From contig CALKGQ010000037.1 in assembly GCA_938085425.1 (NCBI GenBank), positions 1 to 36,584 of the forward strand: a stretch of 36,584 nt of DNA, read 5' to 3'. Source of the DNA: an uncultured Flavobacteriales bacterium (GTDB lineage: Bacteria; Bacteroidota; Bacteroidia; Flavobacteriales_D; Sanyastnellaceae). Under the pieces are notes generated by a model. The model was not told the DNA's origin, did no database searches, and was given only the letters and a program-made list of their open reading frames with translations. Made by a program: the position numbers and the translations under genes. This document shows positions 16,395 through 24,130 of the stretch, piece after piece (the first letter of the stretch is position 1; every line of letters begins with the position of its first letter).

Positions 16395-16958
16395 ATGAAG
16401 TACCTCATGGTGGGTCTCGGCAACCCCGGGGCTGAATATGAGGACACCCGACACAACATCGGGTTCAAGGTGGTGGACACACTCGCCCAACGTCTGTCCG
16501 GATCTTTCGAGACCGGCAGACTGGGTGAGGTGTCCACCGTCCGCTTCAAGGGCCGCACGTTGGTCCTGCTCAAGCCTTCAACCTTCATGAACCTGAGCGG
16601 CAAGGCCGTTCGTTTTTGGATGGAAAAGGAGAACATCCCCTTGGACCGTGTTTTGGTCATCACCGACGACCTGCATTTGCCGTTTGGCCTGCTGCGCATG
16701 CGCGCCAAAGGCAGCGATGGAGGTCACAACGGACTCAAGGACATCCAAGCCGTGCTCAACACTTCGCAATACACACGGCTGAGGTTTGGCATTGGAGGAG
16801 ATTTCAGCCAAGGACAACAAGTCGATTACGTCCTGGGGGCATGGACCGAGGAGGACCGACGCACCATGGACGAACGACTGGATGCTGCTGCCAATGCAGC
16901 ACTGGATTTGACGACCATTGGATTGGCCAGGGCCATGAATGCCCACAACGGGAAGTGA
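16395..16958 (+). CDS. pth: Peptidyl-tRNA hydrolase
   Basis: A 187-residue enzyme that frees tRNA from prematurely released peptidyl-tRNA. Motifs: GLGNPGAEYEDTRHNIGF with catalytic His20, LLKPSTFMNLSG (Asn in the peptide-binding site), TDDLHLPFG with the catalytic Asp, and GSDGGHNGLKDI. Full length. Third gene of the prs-rplY-pth unit, 11 bases after rplY. Confidence 0.97.
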   Translation: MKYLMVGLGNPGAEYEDTRHNIGFKVVDTLAQRLSGSFETGRLGEVSTVRFKGRTLVLLKPSTFMNLSGKAVRFWMEKENIPLDRVLVITDDLHLPFGLLRMRAKGSDGGHNGLKDIQAVLNTSQYTRLRFGIGGDFSQGQQVDYVLGAWTEEDRRTMDERLDAAANAALDLTTIGLARAMNAHNGK

Positions 16959-16961
16959 TCT

Positions 16962-16984
16962 GGAAGCCAGAATCTCAAGCTTCC
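16962..16984. terminator. Inverted repeat between convergent pth and nadD
   Basis: GGAAGC (16962-16967) and GCTTCC (16979-16984) form a perfect 6-bp stem with an 11-base loop in the 30-base gap. No T-tract. Confidence 0.3.
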
Positions 16985-16988
16985 TGCC

Positions 16989-17624
16989 TCAGCCTTGCCC
17001 CCTCTCTTCGTAAAAATGGTTGTTCCCGATGTACGCCAAAACGGGGTCGGGAAGCAGGAATTGGACATCGTGACCAGCCATGATGGCGTCCCGGATGTAC
17101 GTCGAGCTGATGGCGATCATGGGAGCCTGTTGGATGTCGACGTGTGGGTGTTGGATCCAATTCTCCACCTCGGCCGTGCGCTGGGGCTCCCCCATCGTCA
17201 ACCGAGGGTAGATCAGCAGGCGGTGCTGCTCAAGCATCGACGCGTGGCCCTTCCAGGTGGAAAAGGACGCCAAATTGTCCTGGCCCATGATGATGCTGAA
17301 CGTCGTATCGGGGTTTTGGGCGCGCAGATGCTCCATGGTGTCCGAAGTGTAATTGGGCCGAGGCAAATCGAACTCGACGCTGGAGGCCTTCAACTTGGGA
17401 TGGTCCGCCAGCGCCAATTTGGCCATTTGAAGGCGATCTGCCTCCGGGATCATGTCCACCCCTTGCTTGTGCGGACTGCTCGGCGTGACGACCAGCCAGA
17501 CTTCGTCCAAGTCGGCCATGAAGAGCATGTGGTTGGCGATGACCAAGTGGCCCAAATGCACCGGATTGAAGGACCCGAAGTACAGGCCCACGCGGCGATT
17601 GGGGGTCGAAGGAGATTGTCCCAT
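16989..17624 (-). CDS. nadD: Nicotinate-nucleotide adenylyltransferase
   Basis: A 211-residue NadD, which adenylates nicotinate mononucleotide in NAD synthesis. N-terminal nucleotidyltransferase motif GLYFGSFNPVHLGHLVIA (the family (T/H)xGH), VTPSSPHK, IMGQDNLASFSTWKG, and the C-terminal ISSTYIRDAI. The ATG at 17624 lies two bases after the gmk stop; a TTG at 17630 overlapping that stop is possible but less likely. Third gene of a yicC-gmk-nadD transcript, an order common in Bacteroidota. Confidence 0.95.
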   Translation of the reverse strand: MGQSPSTPNRRVGLYFGSFNPVHLGHLVIANHMLFMADLDEVWLVVTPSSPHKQGVDMIPEADRLQMAKLALADHPKLKASSVEFDLPRPNYTSDTMEHLRAQNPDTTFSIIMGQDNLASFSTWKGHASMLEQHRLLIYPRLTMGEPQRTAEVENWIQHPHVDIQQAPMIAISSTYIRDAIMAGHDVQFLLPDPVLAYIGNNHFYEERGQG

Positions 17625-17626
17625 CT

Positions 17627-18229
17627 TCAATGGAATCCTTGGTCCAAAAAGTCCCCCACCATGTCCGATGCCTCTGACAAGGCCAACTCCAATTGGTCGT
17701 TGACCAAGCGCAAGTCAAAGGCGGAGGCCGACTGCATTTCCCTTTCTGATTTGGCCAAACGTTCCTCCAGGGACTCCTCGTTTTCCGTGCCCCGGCCGCG
17801 CAAACGATCCTCCAACACCCCCAAACTCGGAGGCATGACGAAGATGGACAAGGCGCTGTCGCCAAACACGGACTTCAGGGTTTGGCCCCCCACAACGTCC
17901 ACATCGAACAAGGGCGTTCGGCCATCCCGCCAGAGCCGTTCCACCTCACTGCAAAGGGTACCGTACGAGAGCCCTTCGTACACCTCCTCGTGTTCCACAA
18001 AGGCGCCTTCTGACAGCTTCTTCGAGAATTCCTCAGGGCTGAGAAAATGATAATCGACCCCATCCTTTTCGCCACCCCTCGGTGGCCGGGTGGTGGCGCT
18101 CACACTGAAGCCCAGCGCCAAATTGGGCTGGTCCATGAGGTGGCGCACAATGGTGGTTTTTCCCGCGCCTGAAGGGGCTGAGAAAATGATGGCGAGCCCA
18201 TCGCCTTGGGGTTTGGTTCCTGCAGGCAT
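17627..18229 (-). CDS. gmk: Guanylate kinase
   Basis: A 200-residue enzyme converting GMP to GDP. P-loop FSAPSGAGKTTI, GMP-binding segment SATTRPPRGGEKDGVDYHFLS, EYEGLSYGT-like region (HEEVYEGLSYGT), FDVDVVGG, and lid RLRGRGTENEESLEERL. Seven bases after yicC and two before nadD, so one operon. Confidence 0.97.
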   Translation of the reverse strand: MPAGTKPQGDGLAIIFSAPSGAGKTTIVRHLMDQPNLALGFSVSATTRPPRGGEKDGVDYHFLSPEEFSKKLSEGAFVEHEEVYEGLSYGTLCSEVERLWRDGRTPLFDVDVVGGQTLKSVFGDSALSIFVMPPSLGVLEDRLRGRGTENEESLEERLAKSEREMQSASAFDLRLVNDQLELALSEASDMVGDFLDQGFH

Positions 18230-18236
18230 GGCCGAC

Positions 18237-19109
18237 TCAGAGCACGTTGAGCACTTGCTCTTTGATTTTCTCGAGTTCGTCCTTCATCTGCACCACCACC
18301 TTTTGCAAATCGGCATCGTTGGATTTGCTGCCCAACGTGTTGATTTCACGCCCCATTTCCTGGGCCACGAAGCCAAGTTTTTTGCCTTGTCCATGGCCTG
18401 TGTTCATGATGTCACGGAAATAGACCATGTGGGCGCGTAGCCTGGTTCTTTCTTCGCTGACATCCATCTTTTCAATGTAGTACAGCACCTCCTGTTCGAA
18501 GCGCGTCGAGTCGATGACATTCCGGTCCACCGTTTCCTCCAAATTGGTCCGAATCCGCTCGCGCACCCGCTTCAATCGGGCTTCCAGCATGGGGTCCAAG
18601 TCCGCCTCCAAACCTTCAATGGTGGTCAGTCGCTCGGAGAAATCCGCATGCAACGTCGCCCCTTCGGTGTCGCGGAAAGCATCGAATTGATCGGCTGCTT
18701 CCAGCACCAGCGCATGGATGCCTGTCCATGATTCGTGGTTGAACGACTCTCGGGACGTCTGCATGGCATCTGGGAACTTCACTGCCGTGGCCAAAAGCTG
18801 GTCTGTCGGCTGGCCTGTGCGGTCCGCCAGGGCCTTGAGGGACGCCACGTACTGTTCAATGACGGGGGCATTGAGCTCGTGGCGGGCGTCGGAAGCATCG
18901 GCCTCAAAATGGATGGCCACGTCGCTTTTGCCCCGAACGATGCGCGCACCAAGCTCCTTTCGCAACGCCATTTCCTTCTCCTTCAAGACGGAGGGCATCC
19001 GCACGGAGAGGTCCAAATTTTTGCCGTTCAACGAACGGACTTCCACCGTGTATTTGCGGGAACCCACGGCACCTTCTGCCTTTCCATAACCTGTCATCGA
19101 TCGAAGCAT
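18237..19109 (-). CDS. yicC: YicC-family endoribonuclease
   Basis: A 290-residue protein of the YicC/YloC family. Start MLRSMTGYGKAEG is the typical N-terminus (MIxSMTGY/AF) and supports the ATG at 19109 over a start eight codons upstream. Conserved C-terminal block: ERTRLRAHMVYFRDIMN and GKKLGFVAQEMGREINTLGSKSNDADLQKVVVQMKDELEKIKEQ. In E. coli YicC is an RNase linked to sRNA decay (family knowledge). It heads the yicC-gmk-nadD unit, and a TATCTTCG box lies 4 bases before its ATG. Confidence 0.95.
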   Translation of the reverse strand: MLRSMTGYGKAEGAVGSRKYTVEVRSLNGKNLDLSVRMPSVLKEKEMALRKELGARIVRGKSDVAIHFEADASDARHELNAPVIEQYVASLKALADRTGQPTDQLLATAVKFPDAMQTSRESFNHESWTGIHALVLEAADQFDAFRDTEGATLHADFSERLTTIEGLEADLDPMLEARLKRVRERIRTNLEETVDRNVIDSTRFEQEVLYYIEKMDVSEERTRLRAHMVYFRDIMNTGHGQGKKLGFVAQEMGREINTLGSKSNDADLQKVVVQMKDELEKIKEQVLNVL

Positions 19110-19113
19110 GACG

Positions 19114-19121
19114 CGAAGATA
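19114..19121 (-). promoter_or_regulatory. Candidate -7 box of yicC-gmk-nadD
   Basis: TATCTTCG on the minus strand (one mismatch to TAnnTTTG) ends 4 bases before the ATG at 19109. Transcription from it would start at or next to the start codon. No good -33 TTG. Confidence 0.4.
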
Positions 19122-19158
19122 CCACCCCCGCACCGAGGAGCACCGCCCATGCCATCGA

Positions 19159-19193
19159 TTGGGTGTCTCCCTTGCGCTGCCGCGCTACCTTTG
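19159..19193 (+). promoter_or_regulatory. Promoter of the polyprenyl synthase gene, probably leaderless
   Basis: TTG (19159-19161), 24 bases, then TACCTTTG (19186-19193), an exact -7 match. Only TGGC separates the box from the ATG at 19198, so the mRNA should begin at or within a base or two of the start codon. Confidence 0.55.
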
Positions 19194-19197
19194 TGGC

Positions 19198-20217
19198 ATG
19201 TCGGAACCTCGAGCCAATTTGAAACGCGTGCAAGCCCTTTTGAAGGGGGACATGGATGCCTTCAAGCCCAAATTCCGTCAGTCGGTTTCCACCGACGTCG
19301 TCCTCCTCGACACCGTCATGCGTTACATCCTTCGACGCAAGGGCAAGCAAATGCGTCCCATGTTTGTGTTCTTGAGCGCACGCTTGCACGGAGGGGTGGG
19401 TTCCGATGGCCACGCCACCGACCGTGCCCACACCGCGGCGACCCTCATCGAACTCTTGCACACCGCAACTTTGGTGCACGACGATGTGGTCGACGAAAGC
19501 CCGCTTCGACGGGGCGTTTTCAGCATCCAAGCCCTCTGGAAGAAGAAAGTTGCCGTGCTTGTCGGGGACTACCTCCTGTCGCGCGGGCTTTTGGCAGCCG
19601 TGGATGCCGAGGCTTATGACCTGTTGAAAATCACTTCTCGCGCCGTGAGGGAGATGAGCGAGGGTGAGCTGCTCCAAATTGAAAAGGCACGGCGCTTGGA
19701 CATCACAGAGGAAGTCTACTTCGACATCATCCGTCGCAAGACCGCCTCCCTCCTCGCGGCGTGTTGTGCATGCGGAGCGGCGTCGGCTGGGGCGGACGAC
19801 GAGACCGTCCAGCGGATGTGGGGATTGGGCGAACGCGTGGGCCTCGCCTTTCAAATCCAAGACGACCTCCTCGACCTGGGCGAAGGCGACCTCACCGGGA
19901 AGCCCACCGGCCAGGACATCCGGGAACGCAAAATGACCCTTCCCCTCATCCATACCCTTGCCAAAGCCTCGCCCTCGGAACGTCGGCGACTCATCCGCTT
20001 GGTGAAACACAAGAGCGACGACCCCACGGCTGTCAAGGAAGTCATGGACACCATCCTCGCAGGTCCAGGCATGGAGCGTGCCCGGTCAGAGATGCGACGG
20101 CTCAAAGAGGAATCCCTCGCCCTTCTCGACGAGCTTGGCAGTCAGGATGCCGTGGGCGCGGAAGCCCGAGAGGCTTTGCGCGACCTCATCGGGTACACGA
20201 TCCAGCGGGTCCAGTGA
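19198..20217 (+). CDS. Polyprenyl (octaprenyl-type) diphosphate synthase
   Basis: A 339-residue trans-isoprenyl diphosphate synthase that elongates FPP/GPP with IPP units, most likely to make the menaquinone side chain. GKQMRPMFV for IPP binding, first Asp-rich motif HDDVVDESPLRRG, second motif FQIQDDLLDLGEGDLTGKPTGQDIRERKMTLPLI. The ATG at 19198 (MSEPRANLKRVQ) was chosen because the in-frame upstream stretch overlaps the promoter and codes an unlikely sequence. Single-gene unit divergent from yicC and convergent with the esterase gene. Chain length cannot be fixed from sequence. Confidence 0.93.
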   Translation: MSEPRANLKRVQALLKGDMDAFKPKFRQSVSTDVVLLDTVMRYILRRKGKQMRPMFVFLSARLHGGVGSDGHATDRAHTAATLIELLHTATLVHDDVVDESPLRRGVFSIQALWKKKVAVLVGDYLLSRGLLAAVDAEAYDLLKITSRAVREMSEGELLQIEKARRLDITEEVYFDIIRRKTASLLAACCACGAASAGADDETVQRMWGLGERVGLAFQIQDDLLDLGEGDLTGKPTGQDIRERKMTLPLIHTLAKASPSERRRLIRLVKHKSDDPTAVKEVMDTILAGPGMERARSEMRRLKEESLALLDELGSQDAVGAEAREALRDLIGYTIQRVQ

Positions 20218-20224
20218 CCTCTTC

Positions 20225-20238
20225 GAGCCCATGGGCTC
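20225..20238. terminator. Perfect palindrome between convergent genes
   Basis: GAGCCCATGGGCTC is a 14-base perfect palindrome, usable as a 5-bp stem with a CATG loop. It lies 8 bases after the synthase stop and overlaps the first two bases of the opposing esterase stop (20237-20239). No T-tract. Confidence 0.3.
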
Positions 20239-21754
20239 ACTCCCCAAGAATCACTTTGGAGGTTTGGATGCCGTTGGCGTTGCGTGCCACCAACAAGTAG
20301 ATGCCGTTGAAGGGTGTCAGATCCAAACGCTGACCACCTTGAAGCGGCCGGAGCATGCGCGTGCGTCCGGAGAGGTCCACCACTTGAAATTCACAGGCTT
20401 CGATGGCCAACAATTGCCCATCCTGCACCTGAAACAAGTCCCGCTCAGGACTTGGCGTCGGCTCCAAATCTGCCGTGCCGTCGCAAAACTGTCGCCAAAA
20501 ATCCCACATCTCCACCGCACTGCTCACGTCCATGTTGCCAAAGGCGCCAAACCAATCGTGCCCGCCGCCATTGACCCTGTACACCCTTGCTTGATACCCA
20601 TTGTCACCTCCGTGGTGGCGAATCAAGTCGACATCCGACCCATCTGTTGGGTCGAGGTTGGGCAGGGCCGTTTCTTCCACCTCGCTGCAATTGTTTTGGG
20701 CCGCCCACCATGCCACGATGGTCTCCACCCCCGGCTGTTGGCCCCAACCAAACTGCCAATTGTCCGTCCCTTCGTAGGCGATGGTCTCGTCCTGAGTGCC
20801 GTGCAGGTGCACCACAGGAACTTGTTCCACCGGAGCACACGCATTCCAATCGTTGTTCGACATGGTGCCTCCCACGGAGCCAATGCCACGAAATGTATCC
20901 GCCGCCCGGCAAGCCAGGCTGTAGCTCATGTAGCCTCCATTGGAATAGCCGCAGCTGTACGTGCATGCCGGTGAATGTCCGTGGTCCGCTTGCAGATGCT
21001 GTGCGAGCTGCACCAAGAACTCTGCATCTGTCTCTGTTCCCCAGTCAAAATTGGCGTTCCAGTGGTTGTTCCCTTGGCCATCGGGGAGTCCTTGTGGCCA
21101 AACCACCCCAAAACCCTCGGCCTCGGCCAATTCGCGGAATCCACTGAACGCGTACATCCCTTCAGCCGTCCCAAAGTACCCGTGCAACACAAACACCAAA
21201 GGCGCGCCTTCCTCCAAATTGGCTGGGGCGTAATAGATGTACTCCCGGGTGGTCACCACTCCATTGACCTCAGACTCGAACGTCTCCCCATAGACACAGC
21301 TTCCATCGTCCGTGTTGACCCCCTGAACGTAATTCAGGGCCTCTTCGTCCGCACATCCTTCCAGCACCGCTTCGCAACCCGAGTCCCCCAATTCAAAGGA
21401 GTAAAAACCATAACCACCGTCGTTCAAAGTGAACGGGTCATCGAATCCCGGTCCGGCACCCTCTGCAGTCACTGTGCCACCGTTCCATCCATCGCCCCAA
21501 GAGTCGAGGGCGAGCAGCACATAGCAGCCGTCCTCCAAACAAAGCAATTGTTCAGACACCTCATCGTCGGAGGCACCTTGGAAACTTGCCATCAACACAT
21601 CTTCCGGTTGGGCAACCAGGTACAATTCCCAAGCCATTTCTTCCCCCCACTCCGCCGTGGCAGAGAGCATGTTGACTTCTGTGAATGCGCATTGCGCCGA
21701 GGAACAAAAAGACGTTGCAAAAACGGCCGAGAAAAGAAGGAGAACTGATTTCAT
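20237..21754 (-). CDS. Secreted PHB-depolymerase/feruloyl-esterase-like hydrolase with T9SS tail
   Basis: A 505-residue multi-domain protein. Signal peptide 1-~22. Residues ~23-125 form the CLEDGCYVLLALDSWGDGWNGG domain frequent in Flavobacteriales secreted proteins; ~130-155 is a CADEEALNYVQGVNTDDGSCVY calcium-loop-like module. Residues ~160-450 are an alpha/beta hydrolase of the LpqC/PHB depolymerase (CE1-like) kind: HGYFGTAEGM (oxyanion region), nucleophile Ser271 in CGYSNGG, Asp322 in HGTQDET, His399 in NGGGHDWFG. The end (FQVVDLSGR ... GIYLLVARNANGIQTSKVILGE) is a T9SS sorting domain. Likely releases acids from plant or algal polymers or cleaves polyesters outside the cell; the substrate is open. 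The start at 21754 (MKSVLLLFSA) gives a clean signal peptide. Confidence 0.9.
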   Translation of the reverse strand: MKSVLLLFSAVFATSFCSSAQCAFTEVNMLSATAEWGEEMAWELYLVAQPEDVLMASFQGASDDEVSEQLLCLEDGCYVLLALDSWGDGWNGGTVTAEGAGPGFDDPFTLNDGGYGFYSFELGDSGCEAVLEGCADEEALNYVQGVNTDDGSCVYGETFESEVNGVVTTREYIYYAPANLEEGAPLVFVLHGYFGTAEGMYAFSGFRELAEAEGFGVVWPQGLPDGQGNNHWNANFDWGTETDAEFLVQLAQHLQADHGHSPACTYSCGYSNGGYMSYSLACRAADTFRGIGSVGGTMSNNDWNACAPVEQVPVVHLHGTQDETIAYEGTDNWQFGWGQQPGVETIVAWWAAQNNCSEVEETALPNLDPTDGSDVDLIRHHGGDNGYQARVYRVNGGGHDWFGAFGNMDVSSAVEMWDFWRQFCDGTADLEPTPSPERDLFQVQDGQLLAIEACEFQVVDLSGRTRMLRPLQGGQRLDLTPFNGIYLLVARNANGIQTSKVILGE

Positions 21755-21861
21755 TGGAATGTGTTCATTTTGGAAGAACCAATGAGCGCAAAATACATGC
21801 CAAATCCAATTGCCTTCACCGCATGACGGCACCCAGGAAGGCTTCCGCGTCGTCCACCCCC

Positions 21862-22779
21862 TCAACGGTTGCCTGCAACGAGCATTCGTTGGGTGCCGAG
21901 AAGTGCGCCATGCTTGTCGAAAGACTGGAGGATGTACATCCCCCTGCCCCAAGCGTGAACGTCCAGAATCTCCACCGCTGAGGTGATGGGGAAATGTCTG
22001 AACACCCTTCCCGACAAATCCCGCACCACCAAGGTGCCAGACATGGGGAGACCTGAAACCGTGACCTGGTGGGATGCCGGCTGGGGATAGATCGACCATT
22101 CACCATGCGACTGCATGCCACCGTCCATGCCAGAGGTTGGGGCACACTCCCCGGGCGTGAATGCTGTCACCCCGCCCGTGTAGGTGGCGTAACATGAGTT
22201 GCTGTAGGTGACGCTGTCGCACCCGCAAACAGGATCCCAAACCTCAACGCAAAACACCGATGGGTCCACGAGTTCAGGGTCGAAACACGAAACAGGTTGA
22301 CTCACGTCAACACCCGCACTCGCGCCAAGTGTCCATGACCCTTGAGGAGAGCCAGGAATGATCTCGGTCACCTCCCACACGAGGAAATCTTCAATCAGAC
22401 AAGCCCAAGGGTAGGCACTCCCGTTGTGAAAAACAGAGTCGTTGGTGTGCAACACGGAGACATACATCGTGTCCGTGAGGGGCATGTCGAAGGAAAAGCT
22501 CACAAAATTGTCGTCGACCAACGTCTCTTCATGCAAGACGTTCCCTTGCGAATCGGTGAATTCCCATTCCATGACGTTTTGTGAGCTTGGCCATGTCAAG
22601 TAACCACCGGGATGGTACAAGTTGATGGTGTTGGTGTTCGAGCACACGTTGCACACAAGTCCATGCAAATCGCAGTCGACCGATGTGGTGACCTGGGCAT
22701 TGGCAATGTCTGATCTGCCCATCATGGCAATCATCAATAACAAGGCACACAGAATTGGACAGTGGTGGTCGTTTCTCAT
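21862..22779 (-). CDS. Secreted protein with Kazal-like domain and T9SS tail
   Basis: A 305-residue protein with signal peptide (1-~29, ending DIANAQ). Residues ~30-170 are an unrecognised beta-rich, cysteine-containing domain. At ~175-212 the pattern C-x5-DPVCGCDSVTYSNSCYA-x3-GVTAFTPGEC is that of Kazal-type serine protease inhibitors. The final ~80 residues (WSIYPQPASHQVTVSG ... VVRDLSGRVF ... GMYILQSFD) are a T9SS sorting domain. It may inhibit serine proteases at the cell surface or simply be a small disulfide module; inhibition is inference. It lies 107 bases upstream of the esterase gene on the same strand; the gap shows no terminator. Confidence 0.87.
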   Translation of the reverse strand: MRNDHHCPILCALLLMIAMMGRSDIANAQVTTSVDCDLHGLVCNVCSNTNTINLYHPGGYLTWPSSQNVMEWEFTDSQGNVLHEETLVDDNFVSFSFDMPLTDTMYVSVLHTNDSVFHNGSAYPWACLIEDFLVWEVTEIIPGSPQGSWTLGASAGVDVSQPVSCFDPELVDPSVFCVEVWDPVCGCDSVTYSNSCYATYTGGVTAFTPGECAPTSGMDGGMQSHGEWSIYPQPASHQVTVSGLPMSGTLVVRDLSGRVFRHFPITSAVEILDVHAWGRGMYILQSFDKHGALLGTQRMLVAGNR

Positions 22780-22783
22780 GTCA

Positions 22784-22811
22784 CAAAGATGGAGCTTTTT
22801 AAACCGTCAAA
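22784..22811 (-). promoter_or_regulatory. Promoter of the Kazal-domain gene, probably leaderless
   Basis: Minus strand: TTTG (22808-22811), 16 bases, CATCTTTG (22784-22791), one mismatch to TAnnTTTG. Only TGAC separates it from the ATG at 22779. Confidence 0.45.
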
Positions 22812-22888
22812 TTCTGGAGATGCGGTCAAAACTGGTTATTCACAGGGACGAGAGGAGCAACTTCCTCGAGCGCGCGCCTGAAACAACC

Positions 22889-22923
22889 GTCGTGGAGATA
22901 GCTTGGTGGTTCCGTTCCACGAC
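22889..22923 (+). promoter_or_regulatory. Inverted repeat around a -7-like box upstream of the glucosaminidase gene
   Basis: GTCGTGGA (22889-22896) and TCCACGAC (22916-22923) form a perfect 8-bp inverted repeat with a 19-base centre that contains TAGCTTGG (22899-22906), similar to a -7 box. It could be an operator or a leader hairpin, 17 bases before the ATG at 22941. Confidence 0.35.
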
Positions 22924-22940
22924 CTCCAGAGCCAAGCACC

Positions 22941-24089
22941 ATGAAGCACCTTCTCTTGTCCCCCATCACCGTCACAGCCCGCACCCTGATGGGCTTGGGG
23001 TTTGCTGTTTTTCTGAATGCCTGCATGGTGGCAGCACCGGGAGCAACAGGACGTTTGGGAGACCCTAAGGGCGACGAGAAGGGGGCCAAGCCTGCCGCCA
23101 CACAAGAAACGTACATCGAGCAATGGCAGGACGAAGCGGTGATGCAAATGCAACGCTACGGCATCCCAGCCAGCATCACCTTGGCCCAAGGCATTTTGGA
23201 AAGTGGCAACGGGGTGAGTGAGTTGGCACAGCGGTCCAACAACCACTTTGGCATCAAATGCCACTCGACTTGGACGGGCAGACGAACGTACCACGACGAC
23301 GACGAGAAAGGCGAGTGCTTCCGGGTGTACAAGAATGCCAAGGACAGTTACGAGGACCACAGCCATTTTTTGCTTAGGGACCGATACGCCCGGCTGTTTG
23401 AGCTGGATCCAACCGATTACGAAGGGTGGGCGAAAGGCCTCAAGGCTTGCGGATATGCCACCGACCCTGCCTACGCAGACCGTTTGATCACCTTGATCGA
23501 CCGCCACGACCTACACCTGCTCGATGTCCCTGGGGGGTTGCAAGCGCGCACGGAACAGGAAGAGGTCAAGGACGAAGCCAACGGCGCTGGCCTTGACACC
23601 CCACGACGAACCGACACGCCGGACAAAAATGTCCGGGAACACGATGTCGTCCGACGCGCCAGTGCAGGGGGAGGGACCATGGAGATGGGCCGTGCCCATC
23701 GTGTCCGAACCACCGTCCATGGCGTGCAATTCGTGCACGTAGAGCACAGCGAGCCCATCCCAGATTTGGCGCGCAGTTTGGACATCATGCCTTGGCAAAT
23801 CCGCACGTACAACGAAGTCTCCAAGAGCCACACCTTTCAGAAAGGGGATCGCCTGTATTTGCAGCCCAAGAAAAGCCATGCGGCCACCTCTTGGCACACC
23901 GTGCGAAAGGGCCAATCGCTTTGGCAGATCTCCCAAATGCACGGCATTCGAACCCCCGCCCTCGCCCGGAAAAACAACCTCAAGCCCGATGCGCCGCTGC
24001 GCCCTGGCATGAAGTTGAGTTTGCAATGGCCCTTGAACAAAGAAGGCAAGTTGCCCTGGTGGGCCCGTGCCTTTGGGGCTGAAAAGTGA
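22941..24089 (+). CDS. Glucosaminidase-LysM lipoprotein (peptidoglycan hydrolase)
   Basis: A 382-residue protein. The hydrophobic N-terminus ends in LNAC, lipidated Cys ~28. Residues ~58-195 are a glucosaminidase (FlgJ/LytG, PF01832-like) domain: ASITLAQGILESGNGVSELAQRSNNHFGIKC with catalytic Glu ~87, and GYATDPAYADRLITLI. A charged, low-complexity linker follows (~200-235). Two LysM-like units end the protein: a weaker one at ~245-300 and a good one at ~309-352 (WHTVRKGQSLWQISQMHGIR ... LRPGMKLSL). Predicted to cleave or remodel peptidoglycan from the periplasmic face of a membrane. Single gene, followed by the hmgA promoter. Confidence 0.92.
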   Translation: MKHLLLSPITVTARTLMGLGFAVFLNACMVAAPGATGRLGDPKGDEKGAKPAATQETYIEQWQDEAVMQMQRYGIPASITLAQGILESGNGVSELAQRSNNHFGIKCHSTWTGRRTYHDDDEKGECFRVYKNAKDSYEDHSHFLLRDRYARLFELDPTDYEGWAKGLKACGYATDPAYADRLITLIDRHDLHLLDVPGGLQARTEQEEVKDEANGAGLDTPRRTDTPDKNVREHDVVRRASAGGGTMEMGRAHRVRTTVHGVQFVHVEHSEPIPDLARSLDIMPWQIRTYNEVSKSHTFQKGDRLYLQPKKSHAATSWHTVRKGQSLWQISQMHGIRTPALARKNNLKPDAPLRPGMKLSLQWPLNKEGKLPWWARAFGAEK

Positions 24090-24093
24090 TGCC

Positions 24094-24123
24094 TTGCGCG
24101 CGGAGCCGCCCTGCCTAACTTGC
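24094..24123 (+). promoter_or_regulatory. Candidate promoter of the hmgA-hppD unit
   Basis: TTG (24094-24096), 19 bases, then TAACTTGC (24116-24123), two mismatches from TAnnTTTG. Seven bases separate it from the ATG at 24131. Confidence 0.4.
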
Positions 24124-24130
24124 ACGTGAC

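Noticed and set aside
22836-22844. DnaA box TTATTCACA (a second copy at 7673-7681), possible origin
   Set aside because: About one match is expected by chance in 36 kb; the two copies are isolated, 15 kb apart, with no AT-rich unwinding region or dnaA/dnaN gene nearby.
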